Of a stretch of DNA of 64,000 nucleotides, positions 36,432-43,446 are shown piece by piece. Numbering within the stretch: position 1 is the stretch's first letter; every line of letters begins with the position of its first letter. Source of the DNA: CAWIJJ01 sp963836405. Its GTDB lineage: Bacteria; Acidobacteriota; Terriglobia; Bryobacterales; Bryobacteraceae. The translations under genes were made by a program, and so were the position numbers. The stretch is taken from NCBI GenBank assembly GCA_963836405.1, contig CAWIJL010000013.1, positions 186,001-250,000 of the forward strand, read 5' to 3'. The notes below the pieces were generated by a model. That model was not told the DNA's origin and did not search any database. It saw nothing but the letters and a program-made list of their open reading frames with translations.

Positions 36432-36659
36432 ATGAAGCCAGCGCAACGGTTAACCGCCATTATCGAACGTGAAGACGATGGTTTTGTGGCGCTGTGCCCG
36501 GAATTTGACATCGCGAGCGATGGCGCCTCCATTGAAGAAGCGCGCACAAATCTTATCGAGGCTCTCACGCTGTTTTTCGAAACAGCCTCCACCTCCGAAA
36601 TCGACAGACGTTTCCACAGCGAGGTTTTTGTGACTCAGGTCGAGGTACCGGTTGGGTAG
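36432..36659 (+). CDS. hicB: HicB family antitoxin
   Basis: A 75-residue protein with the partial RNase H-like fold of HicB: LTAIIEREDDGFVALCPEFDIASDGASIEEARTNLIEALTLFFE is the family pattern for the N-terminal domain. A DNA-binding ribbon-helix-helix tail is lacking, as in the short antitoxins. HicB binds and blocks the HicA mRNA interferase and represses the operon. The following gene is a frameshifted hicA that starts inside the last codons (TTG at 36652, overlap 8 bases), which is the usual coupling. The order is hicB then hicA. If the toxin is really dead, this antitoxin may be an orphan that could still neutralise related toxins. Confidence 0.82.
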   Translation: MKPAQRLTAIIEREDDGFVALCPEFDIASDGASIEEARTNLIEALTLFFETASTSEIDRRFHSEVFVTQVEVPVG

Positions 36660-36932
36660 GTTTCGAGTCCTATCGGGCCTGGAGATTTGCCGAATTCTTG
36701 AACAGAACGGATTCACCGCTGTCCGCCAGCGAGGCAGCCATCGGGTCATGCCAAACGGTCGGAGGCAACAACGATAACCGTTCCCGTCCCGCTTCACAAT
36801 CCGGTGAGGCGCGGAACGCTGGGGAGCATCCGCGCCAGCCAGGTTCTTCCCCGACTCGATCAGTCGGCTTATTTCTTCTGGCATGACAATCGTCGGCAGC
36901 CGTCTTGCCCACTCGGGGATTTTTTGGGATAG
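36652..36932 (+). pseudogene. hicA: HicA-type mRNA interferase toxin, frameshifted
   Basis: Not present as a single open frame. The first frame (TTG 36652) reads SGLEICRILEQNGFTAVRQRGSHRVM, which contains the HicA double-stranded RNA-binding fold and its catalytic His in GSH. It stops early at a TAA at about 36775. A -1 shift near 36750-36758 restores SEATTITVPVPLHNPVRRGTLG, the normal C-terminal half of HicA, which then runs to a stop at 36930. The conserved halves on both sides of the break argue for one lost base. Either the gene is inactivated or the assembly has one error. A dead toxin next to an intact antitoxin would be expected in a decaying system. Confidence 0.7.
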
Positions 36933-36983
36933 CGCAGTTCGTCTGTTAAGGCGCGTTTCTTTCAGCACCTTCAGGTACAGGGG

Positions 36984-37018
36984 CTTCGGGCCCCCCCAGT
37001 GAGCGGAAAGGCCCGAAG
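36984..37018 (+). terminator. inverted repeat downstream of hicA remnant
   Basis: CTTCGGGCC (36984-36992) pairs perfectly with GGCCCGAAG (37010-37018) across a 17-base loop. It lies after the hicA remnant and just beyond the stop of the minus-strand small gene at 37035, so it could end transcription from both sides. No T-run follows on either strand. Confidence 0.35.
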
Positions 37019-37034
37019 TCAGGAGGAAATCGAT

Positions 37035-37253
37035 TTATCTTGTGCCGGCAAGGTCGCCCACGTCTTCGGCTTCCAGGATCCCGGTGCTGTTCGCCAGGGA
37101 AAGGGGCACTTCCCGGAGGTGGACCGGATCCAGACCGCGGGCGGGCGCCCGTTCTTCCCATCCATTCTCGCGGGCTGGAAACACCAGCCAACCAGTGCCT
37201 GGAACATAAGCCACCCAACGTCCTACATGCTTTGCGCTGCGGTAGAGTTTCAT
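37035..37253 (-). CDS. small hypothetical protein
   Basis: A 72-residue protein. The N-terminus reads MKLYRSAKHVGRWVAYVPGTGW, followed by LVFPARENGWEERAPARGLDPVHLREVPLSLANSTGI, which is a composition-balanced, aromatic-rich sequence rather than a random frame. Short proteins with this RxARGLDPxHLR pattern appear to be recurrent in acidobacteria, which is the main reason for calling it real. It has no signal peptide and no motif that suggests activity. The ribosome site is modest. It sits between the hicBA pair and the aminotransferase-like gene, on the minus strand. Confidence 0.45.
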   Translation of the reverse strand: MKLYRSAKHVGRWVAYVPGTGWLVFPARENGWEERAPARGLDPVHLREVPLSLANSTGILEAEDVGDLAGTR

Positions 37254-37367
37254 ATCCGCCGTTTCTCTCTTCCGGAATAAAAATACCCGAAATTGTCGGA
37301 TTTCTCAACGAGAATGATGCGGGTATGGGGCGGATACCCCAATGCGGGGGGATTGGAGCCCCCTATT

Positions 37368-38609
37368 TCATGCCGTCGCGAGCTCCCGCTCCACGGCCTC
37401 AATGAACGTGTCCACTTCCCGGAGCGTGCTGTAGACGTTGGGCGTGATGCGGAGTCCGGTGAACTCTTCGTGCGGCATGTAGGCGGTCAGGATGGCGTAT
37501 TTCGACCACAGGGCAGCATGGATTTTCTGCGGATCGATGCCGTTGAACGCCAGAAAGCCGATGCCGCAGGACTGGGCGGGATCCGCGCTGTGCAGGATGC
37601 GGCACTTGGGGTTCGATGCGAGGCGCACGGCCCAGCGGTCACGGAGATAGCGGAGCCGCGCGGCCTTGCGATCGATCCCGAGACTCTCGTTGAAGACCAG
37701 CGCCTCGCTGATGGCGTTGTGATTGGCGGCGGGATGCGTGCCGATTTCCTCGAATTTGCGGATGTCGGTATCCTGGCGCTGGTCGGCGGCCATGAGGGGC
37801 CACGTCGCGGCGATGCGGGACTTGCGCACGTAGAGGAAGCCGGTGCCGATGGGGGCGTAGGTCCACTTGTGCAGGCTGGTGCCGTAGTAATCGCACTCGA
37901 GGTCGGAGATCTGAAAAGGAAAATGGCTGAAGGCGTGGGCGCCATCGACCGCCACCGGGATGTTACGGGCGCGCGCCATCCGGGCGATGCGCTGGACGGG
38001 AAAGATCTGGCCCGTGCGATTGGTGATATGGCAAACCAGGATGAGGCGGGTGCGGGGCGTGACGGCCTCTTCAAAGCGGCGATACAGATCGTCCATGCCG
38101 GGCGATGGGACGGGGAAAGAAATGGTCTTGAGGACGATGCCGTCGCGGCGCTCGCGCTGGCGGAAGGTGTTGAGCATCCGCGGGTAGTCCTGGTTCGTGG
38201 TGAGCACTTCGTCGCCCGGATTGAGCTCGATGCCGTTCTGGACGATTTCGAGGGACTCGCTGGCATTGCGGGTGATGGCGATCTCTTCGGGGTCGCAGCC
38301 CGCGGCCGCGGCGAGGCGGCGGCGGACGGCCTCCACCTGGCGTTCCAGGACGTTGATCATGGTGTGCCAGGGGCCCATGTCGGAGAAGTCGAGCTGGCGG
38401 CGCAGGGCATCCTGGACCACGCGGGGGGAGGGGCTGCAATAGCCGTTATTGAAGTTGACGATGTTGCGGTCGATGCTGAACGCGCTGCGGATTTCGGCCC
38501 AGTAATCCTCGTCGGCTGCGATTTCGTCGGGGGTACGTCCGGCGGCGGGGGCTGCGGCTGCAAGTGCGGCGGCGCCGGCCGCGATAGGGAGAAAGTTCCG
38601 TCGCGTCAT
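37368..38609 (-). CDS. PLP-dependent aminotransferase class V family protein, Tat-exported
   Basis: About 413 residues. The ATG at 38609 was chosen since it starts a classic Tat signal (MTRRNFLPIAAGAAALAAAAP); the frame is open 18 codons more. The PLP-fold of class V (NifS/isopenicillin epimerase-like) is clear: ITRNASESLEIVQNGI, then VAVDGAHAFSHFPFQISDLECDYYGTSLHKWTYAPIGTGFLYV, where the Asp contacts the PLP ring and the Lys of HKW forms the Schiff base. Export of a PLP enzyme by Tat is expected only if the cofactor is loaded first. The reaction is unknown; candidates are a desulfurase, epimerase or lyase. It is divergent from the GH127 gene. Confidence 0.85.
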   Translation of the reverse strand: MTRRNFLPIAAGAAALAAAAPAAGRTPDEIAADEDYWAEIRSAFSIDRNIVNFNNGYCSPSPRVVQDALRRQLDFSDMGPWHTMINVLERQVEAVRRRLAAAAGCDPEEIAITRNASESLEIVQNGIELNPGDEVLTTNQDYPRMLNTFRQRERRDGIVLKTISFPVPSPGMDDLYRRFEEAVTPRTRLILVCHITNRTGQIFPVQRIARMARARNIPVAVDGAHAFSHFPFQISDLECDYYGTSLHKWTYAPIGTGFLYVRKSRIAATWPLMAADQRQDTDIRKFEEIGTHPAANHNAISEALVFNESLGIDRKAARLRYLRDRWAVRLASNPKCRILHSADPAQSCGIGFLAFNGIDPQKIHAALWSKYAILTAYMPHEEFTGLRITPNVYSTLREVDTFIEAVERELATA

Positions 38610-38773
38610 GGTCGATGCTAATGCGGCGGGGCGGGGAAGGTCAAGGGGATGCGGCCCCACCACCTGGCGGTAGCAGCGAACCGCGCCCCGGCGTGAACCT
38701 CGGTATCCGCGGTGTGGGAAACAGGCTGTATGATGGCGGTGTCGGTGTTTGCGGACCGGCTCGAGGATTGGAA

Positions 38774-40561
38774 ATGCTCTCGCGAAGAAACTTTTTGCGC
38801 AGTGCGGCGGTAGGCGCGGCTGCCGCCCGGGACCTGCCCGCGGCTCCGGACCAGACGTCGGGAAGGCTTCGCGAATTCGCGTACCCGCAGGTTAAGCTCA
38901 CCACCGGGCCCCTGGCCGCCATGTACCGCCGCATGCACGACCATTTCCTGAAGCTCGACGAGGATCGCCTGCTCAAGGTCTATCGCCAGCGCGCCGGGAT
39001 GCCGGCCCCCGGGCGGGACATGGGCGGGTGGTACGATGCCGGCGGCTTCGTTCCGGGACACCTGATCGGCCAGTTCATTTCCGGGCTGTCCCGCATTCAC
39101 GCCCACACGGGCGACGCCGAAGCGGCGGCGAAAGCCCGCCGCCTGGTGGAGGGCTACGGCGCCGCGTTTGAAAAGGACCGCGACCCGTATGCCAGTCCGA
39201 AAGCCTCCACCTGGGCCTGCTACATCCTCGACAAATACGAAATCGGTTTTCTTGACGCCGCCAACCTGGCCGGTATCGAACCGGCGCGCCAGTTGCTGCC
39301 CAGGGTGATCGAAGCCGCCCAGGCCCGCATTCCGGACCACGTCTTCGACCGCGTGGGCGTGCGCCAGCCGCCCTACGACGAGCCGTATATTCTGCCGGAG
39401 AATCTCTTCAAAACGTACGAACTCACCGGGGACAAGCGCTTCCTCGATCTGGCCAGGCGTTACCTCCTGGATGACGGATTCTTCGACCCACTTGCTAACG
39501 GCCGGAATGTGCTGCCCGGCAAACACGGCTACAGCCACATAATCGCGCTGAGCTCGGCCGCGAAGGCATACGCCGTCCTGGGCGACGGCAAATATCTGCG
39601 CGCCATCCGGAACGCGTGGGACATGCTCGACGGACAGCAGTTCGCTTCGGGCGCCTGGGCTCCGGAGGAGATGTTCGTCCAGCCGGGATCCGGCGAACTC
39701 GGCGAGAAGCTTACGTCCACCCGCGATCACTTCGAAACCCCGTGCTGTTTCTACAGCTACGCCAAGCTGGCGCGATACCTGACATGCTTCACGGGCCATG
39801 CGCGCTACGGCGACGGCCTCGAGAAAGCGCTGCTGAACACGATTCTGGGCGCGCTCGACCCGGACGACGATGGCGGCTATTACTACTACGCCGATTACCA
39901 GGCGCGCGCCGTGAAGCGTTACTACCAACCCAAGTGGCCTTGCTGCGCGGGTACCTTGATGCAATCCGTGGCCGACTATCCGCTGAATCTTTACTTCCAC
40001 GAACCGCGGGGCATTTACGTGAATCTGTACGCCGGAAGCGAGGTGCGGTGGAGCGCCGGCAACGTCCCGGTGACGGTCGCGCAGAACACCGCCTATCCTG
40101 AATCCGAACACGTGCAGGTGCGGGTGGATCCGGCCGCGCCCGCAGAGTTCGCCGTTCACTTGCGCATTCCCGGCTGGCTGGAGCGCCCGCCGCAGATCCT
40201 TCTCAACGGCCGCCCGGCCGGTGTGCAAGGCGCGGCCGGCACCTTCGCCACCATCACGCGCAAGTGGAGTAAGGGCGACCGCGTCGATCTCATATTCCCG
40301 TTTTCGTTTCGCGCAATTCCGGTCGACGGGCGGCACCCCGACACCGTCGCAGTCATGCGCGGCCCGGTGATGCTGGTTGCGGTGGACCCGCCGGAGAAGG
40401 TGGAAGCGAGCGCGGCGGCACTCGCCCGCATGGACGCGGTGCCCGGTAAACCGCTCGAGTTCGATTGCCGGTCGCTATCCGGCGCGGTCCGCATGCGGCC
40501 CTTCTACCAGGTGCAGCGGGAGCCGTACACGACATACTTCCGCCGAACGGGGGGCGAATAG
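38774..40561 (+). CDS. beta-L-arabinofuranosidase family protein (GH127/DUF1680-like), Tat-exported
   Basis: About 595 residues from the ATG at 38774, which starts a Tat signal (MLSRRNFLRSAAVGAAA). An (alpha/alpha)6 barrel follows. The signature block DHFETPCCFYSYAKLARYLTCFTG carries the Glu and Cys ligands of the zinc site, and KWPCCAGTLMQSVADYPLNLYF carries the second Cys pair, which includes the expected Cys nucleophile of this family. A Pro is inserted between the ET pair and the Cys, as in some acidobacterial homologs. It removes arabinofuranose residues from plant arabinans or glycoproteins. The fucosidase gene begins 8 bases after its stop. Confidence 0.88.
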   Translation: MLSRRNFLRSAAVGAAAARDLPAAPDQTSGRLREFAYPQVKLTTGPLAAMYRRMHDHFLKLDEDRLLKVYRQRAGMPAPGRDMGGWYDAGGFVPGHLIGQFISGLSRIHAHTGDAEAAAKARRLVEGYGAAFEKDRDPYASPKASTWACYILDKYEIGFLDAANLAGIEPARQLLPRVIEAAQARIPDHVFDRVGVRQPPYDEPYILPENLFKTYELTGDKRFLDLARRYLLDDGFFDPLANGRNVLPGKHGYSHIIALSSAAKAYAVLGDGKYLRAIRNAWDMLDGQQFASGAWAPEEMFVQPGSGELGEKLTSTRDHFETPCCFYSYAKLARYLTCFTGHARYGDGLEKALLNTILGALDPDDDGGYYYYADYQARAVKRYYQPKWPCCAGTLMQSVADYPLNLYFHEPRGIYVNLYAGSEVRWSAGNVPVTVAQNTAYPESEHVQVRVDPAAPAEFAVHLRIPGWLERPPQILLNGRPAGVQGAAGTFATITRKWSKGDRVDLIFPFSFRAIPVDGRHPDTVAVMRGPVMLVAVDPPEKVEASAAALARMDAVPGKPLEFDCRSLSGAVRMRPFYQVQREPYTTYFRRTGGE

Positions 40562-40569
40562 TTCCGGCC

Positions 40570-42096
40570 ATGCCAATGCGGCCATCGAGAAGAACTGCCC
40601 TGAAGGCGCTGGCCGCCGCTGTTGCGCCGCTGCGGTCCGGCCGGTCCGCCGTCGCGCCCGTGTTCGAGTCCACTTGGGAGTCGCTCAAACAATATCGTTG
40701 TCCGGAGTGGTTCCGCAACGCGAAGTTCGGCATCTGGTCCCATTGGGGTCCGCAGGGTGCTCCCATGGAGGGTGACTGGTACGCCCGCAACATGTACGTG
40801 CAGGGCACCCGCCAGTACGATTACCACGTGAAGACGTACGGCCATCCTTCGCAATTCGGCTTCAAGGACATCATCCCGCTGTGGACGGCGAAGAACTGGG
40901 AACCCGAAGTGCTGATGCGCAAGTTCCAGCGCGCCGGTGCACGCTACTTTGTCTCGCTCGGCGTGCACTGCGACAACTTCGACTGCTGGAACTCGAGAAA
41001 CCATCGTTGGAATGCCGTGAATTACGGGCCCCGGCGGGACGTGGTGGGCATCTGGAACAAGACGGCCCGCGAACACGGCCTGCGCTTCGGAGTGAGCGAA
41101 CACCTGGCCTGGAGTTACGACTGGTTTAATGTCAACAAGGGCGCCGACAAGACCGGACCGTACGCCGGCGTGCCTTACGACGGCAATAACCCCGAGTGGC
41201 AGGATCTCTACTGGGAGCCGCATCCGGAAACCGCCGCCAACTTTCCCGTGAATCCGTCCCGCCATTTTGAGTGGTCGTGGTTCGCGCGCATCGGCGACCT
41301 CATCCACCAGCACAAGCCCGACCTGGTCTACACCGACGGCGGTCTTTTTGGGCAATTGGGCCGGGACATGGTGGCGCACTATTACAACGCCAACATGTCC
41401 TGGAACGGCGGAGAGCTACAGGGTGTTTACACGCTGAAGGAGGCCGGCCCCGACGGCAAGACCGGCGAGTATCGGCCCGGCGTGGGGACGCGCGATATGG
41501 AGCGCGCGATTCCCGACGACATCCTGGCCGAACCTTTCCATATGGACACGTGCCTCGGGCAATGGCAGTACTATCGCGATTTCCGCTACCGGTCCGCCAA
41601 GGAACTGGTGCACACGCTGGTGGACGTGGTGAGCAAGAACGGAACCATGCTGCTGAGCGTGCCGCAGATGCCGGACGGCACACTCGACAGCGAAGAAGAG
41701 AGCATCCTGTCCGACATCGCGCTTTGGATGAGGATCAACAGCGACGCCATCTACGATACGCGGCCGTGGAAGAAGTTCGGCGACGGCCCTTCCGTGGCTG
41801 CGCGCCACCACATCGCAAATCCGCGCGGTCCCGGCAATCCGCTTTCGCCCGGGGACATTCGCTATACCAGCAAGGGCCGCAATCTGTACGTCTTCTGCAT
41901 GGGCCCGCAGGAGAACGACCTGAATATTAGATCTCTCGGCGCCACGGCGGCCCTGTTCGCCGAGAAGATCCGGAACGTCCGCCTGCTCGGATCCGACGAG
42001 AAACTCGCCTGGTCGCAGGAAGCGGGCGCGCTGACGATCAAGCGGCCCGCGTTCCAGCCCCATCCGTTCGCGATCGTGTTCGAAGTTGCGACGTAG
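40570..42096 (+). CDS. alpha-L-fucosidase (GH29), Tat signal
   Basis: About 508 residues. The N-terminus has MPMRPSRRTALKALAAAVAPL, a Tat signal; a second Met two codons later is possible. The (beta/alpha)8 barrel shows FRNAKFGIWSHWGPQG, the characteristic GH29 opening, then the metal-free catalytic segment DLVYTDGGLFGQLG, where the Asp after YT is the expected nucleophile. The later SKNGTMLLSVPQMPDGTLDS block is also typical of GH29. It releases terminal L-fucose from glycans. The upstream gene is GH127, and the two probably act on the same polysaccharide. It converges with the sugar isomerase/epimerase gene, only 8 bases between stops. Confidence 0.9.
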   Translation: MPMRPSRRTALKALAAAVAPLRSGRSAVAPVFESTWESLKQYRCPEWFRNAKFGIWSHWGPQGAPMEGDWYARNMYVQGTRQYDYHVKTYGHPSQFGFKDIIPLWTAKNWEPEVLMRKFQRAGARYFVSLGVHCDNFDCWNSRNHRWNAVNYGPRRDVVGIWNKTAREHGLRFGVSEHLAWSYDWFNVNKGADKTGPYAGVPYDGNNPEWQDLYWEPHPETAANFPVNPSRHFEWSWFARIGDLIHQHKPDLVYTDGGLFGQLGRDMVAHYYNANMSWNGGELQGVYTLKEAGPDGKTGEYRPGVGTRDMERAIPDDILAEPFHMDTCLGQWQYYRDFRYRSAKELVHTLVDVVSKNGTMLLSVPQMPDGTLDSEEESILSDIALWMRINSDAIYDTRPWKKFGDGPSVAARHHIANPRGPGNPLSPGDIRYTSKGRNLYVFCMGPQENDLNIRSLGATAALFAEKIRNVRLLGSDEKLAWSQEAGALTIKRPAFQPHPFAIVFEVAT

Positions 42097-42104
42097 CGGT
42101 TAGT

Positions 42105-43298
42105 CTACGCCAGTGCCTTGCGGCAATAATCCAGGCACTTGATGACTTCCTTCACCGCATCCGAGCCCTCGGGAATGGCGTACTCCTGCTCGATCGAGGC
42201 CGGCATCGTCCACTTGTTCTTCTGCACTGTCTGGAGGATTTCCTTGATCGGCGTCTCCCCGGTGCCCCACGGCAGGTTCAGCTCGCAGTGCTTGGGCGAG
42301 GTCCGATCCTTAATGTGAAAACTCGCGATCTTATCGTGGAACTTGTTCAGGAATTCGAGCGCCAGTTCACCGCCTTGAGCCGCCGTGAAGTGGCCCAGGT
42401 CGACGTTCGACTTGTTGCCTGGCGAAGCCGCGAAGCATGTGTCGAAGGCATTCATGCTGCCCTGTCCGTGCGAGTGGTAGGCGACGAACATGTTGTACTT
42501 CATGGCCCAGTCGCCCAGCTTCTTCATCGCCGGCCCGGCGTCCTCGTTAGTCATCAGTTCCGTCGTTACATGGGAGGCGCCCAGCGCTTTGGCTACCTTA
42601 AACGTGTAATCGAGGTCCTCGTCCGTGCCCTGGCGCAGATCCTTGACCGCGTAGATGGTCACCCCCGCATCGTTGTACATTTTGCGCAAATCCGTGAAGA
42701 TGCTCATCGGCAGTGCCAGGCGCCACTTGCGCTCGGCTTCCGCCGCGGCTTTTTGTTCCGGCGTCTGCTCGCCGCGTCCGCGGCCGCCGCCGCCCGCCCC
42801 AGCGCCCGCTCCCCGTGCTGCCGCCGCCGCCGGAGCGCCAGGACTCCCGCCGCGGCCCGCGGGGCACGTCTTCCCGTTCCACTGTCCTGCCGGCTGGTTG
42901 TTGCCATAGCCAGTCTGCATTCCCGCAACCGGAGGATATGTGGGCGCCGGACCGCGGCCGCCGCCCGCAAAGCCGCCGCGGCCCCCACGTCCGCCCTGGC
43001 TTGCCGCTGCCGCCGCTGCCGCCGCCGGACTCGAGTCCCACTTGCCCTGTTTGCGAATGTAGTCGTTCAGCGGCCCGCCCATCAGTTCAATAGCGCTGAT
43101 GCCGGAATCGACGACGTACTTCAACGTCGCTTCGGCGCTTTGATCCGGCATGCTGCGAAAGCTATAAGTGATCGTGCCGACCTGAACTCCCTTGATCTTG
43201 GAATTCGGCTTCGCGGCCCCCATTACCCTTGACGCGAATCCCGAAGCGAATCCCGTCGCCAGCGCCATTCTTCCGGCATCTCGTCTCGTATAGAGCAT
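42105..43298 (-). CDS. sugar phosphate isomerase/epimerase (xylose isomerase-like TIM barrel), with Gly/Ala-rich insert
   Basis: About 397 residues. The ATG at 43298 was preferred because AGGAGG lies just upstream; an in-frame codon 18 bases earlier is less likely. The N-terminus has a Tat-like TRRDAGRMALATG signal. The TIM barrel elements include GTITYSFRSMPDQSAEATLKYVVDSGISAIELMGGPLNDYIRK at the start, and GDWAMKYNMFVAYHSHGQGSMNAFD and FHIKDRTSPKHCELNLPWGTGETPI at the end. Between residues of about 91 and 178 a low-complexity Ala/Gly/Arg insert interrupts the fold. It probably isomerises or epimerises a ketose, or is a related hydroxypyruvate isomerase-like enzyme. Divergent in export, since most relatives are cytoplasmic. 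Confidence 0.82.
   Translation of the reverse strand: MLYTRRDAGRMALATGFASGFASRVMGAAKPNSKIKGVQVGTITYSFRSMPDQSAEATLKYVVDSGISAIELMGGPLNDYIRKQGKWDSSPAAAAAAAASQGGRGGRGGFAGGGRGPAPTYPPVAGMQTGYGNNQPAGQWNGKTCPAGRGGSPGAPAAAAARGAGAGAGGGGRGRGEQTPEQKAAAEAERKWRLALPMSIFTDLRKMYNDAGVTIYAVKDLRQGTDEDLDYTFKVAKALGASHVTTELMTNEDAGPAMKKLGDWAMKYNMFVAYHSHGQGSMNAFDTCFAASPGNKSNVDLGHFTAAQGGELALEFLNKFHDKIASFHIKDRTSPKHCELNLPWGTGETPIKEILQTVQKNKWTMPASIEQEYAIPEGSDAVKEVIKCLDYCRKALA
42765..43028 (-). repeat. Ala/Gly/Arg-rich low-complexity segment inside the isomerase/epimerase gene
   Basis: About 88 codons encode runs of Ala followed by RGG-type units (GGRGGRGGFAGGGRG) and a second AlaGly-rich run (ARGAGAGAGGGGRGRG). It lies between the first strands of the barrel and the core. 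Similar but shorter GlyArg-rich inserts occur in the GH78 and amidohydrolase proteins of this window. Confidence 0.8.
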
Positions 43299-43446
43299 GC
43301 ACCCTCCTAAAGCCACACCCGCGTGGATGGCAGGGAGTGGACCTGCTGGGTGGCTTCCTTGTTATTGGTGAATTCCATTCTATCGCTATCCTTGAGCAGT
43401 TTGCCTTCGTAGTGCGATGGATGCCGAAACCGTTCCGCCGCTCCCC

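Noticed and set aside
37293..38621. A 442-codon plus-strand open frame over the PLP enzyme
   Set aside because: It is antisense to an intact class V aminotransferase with Tat signal and catalytic Lys.
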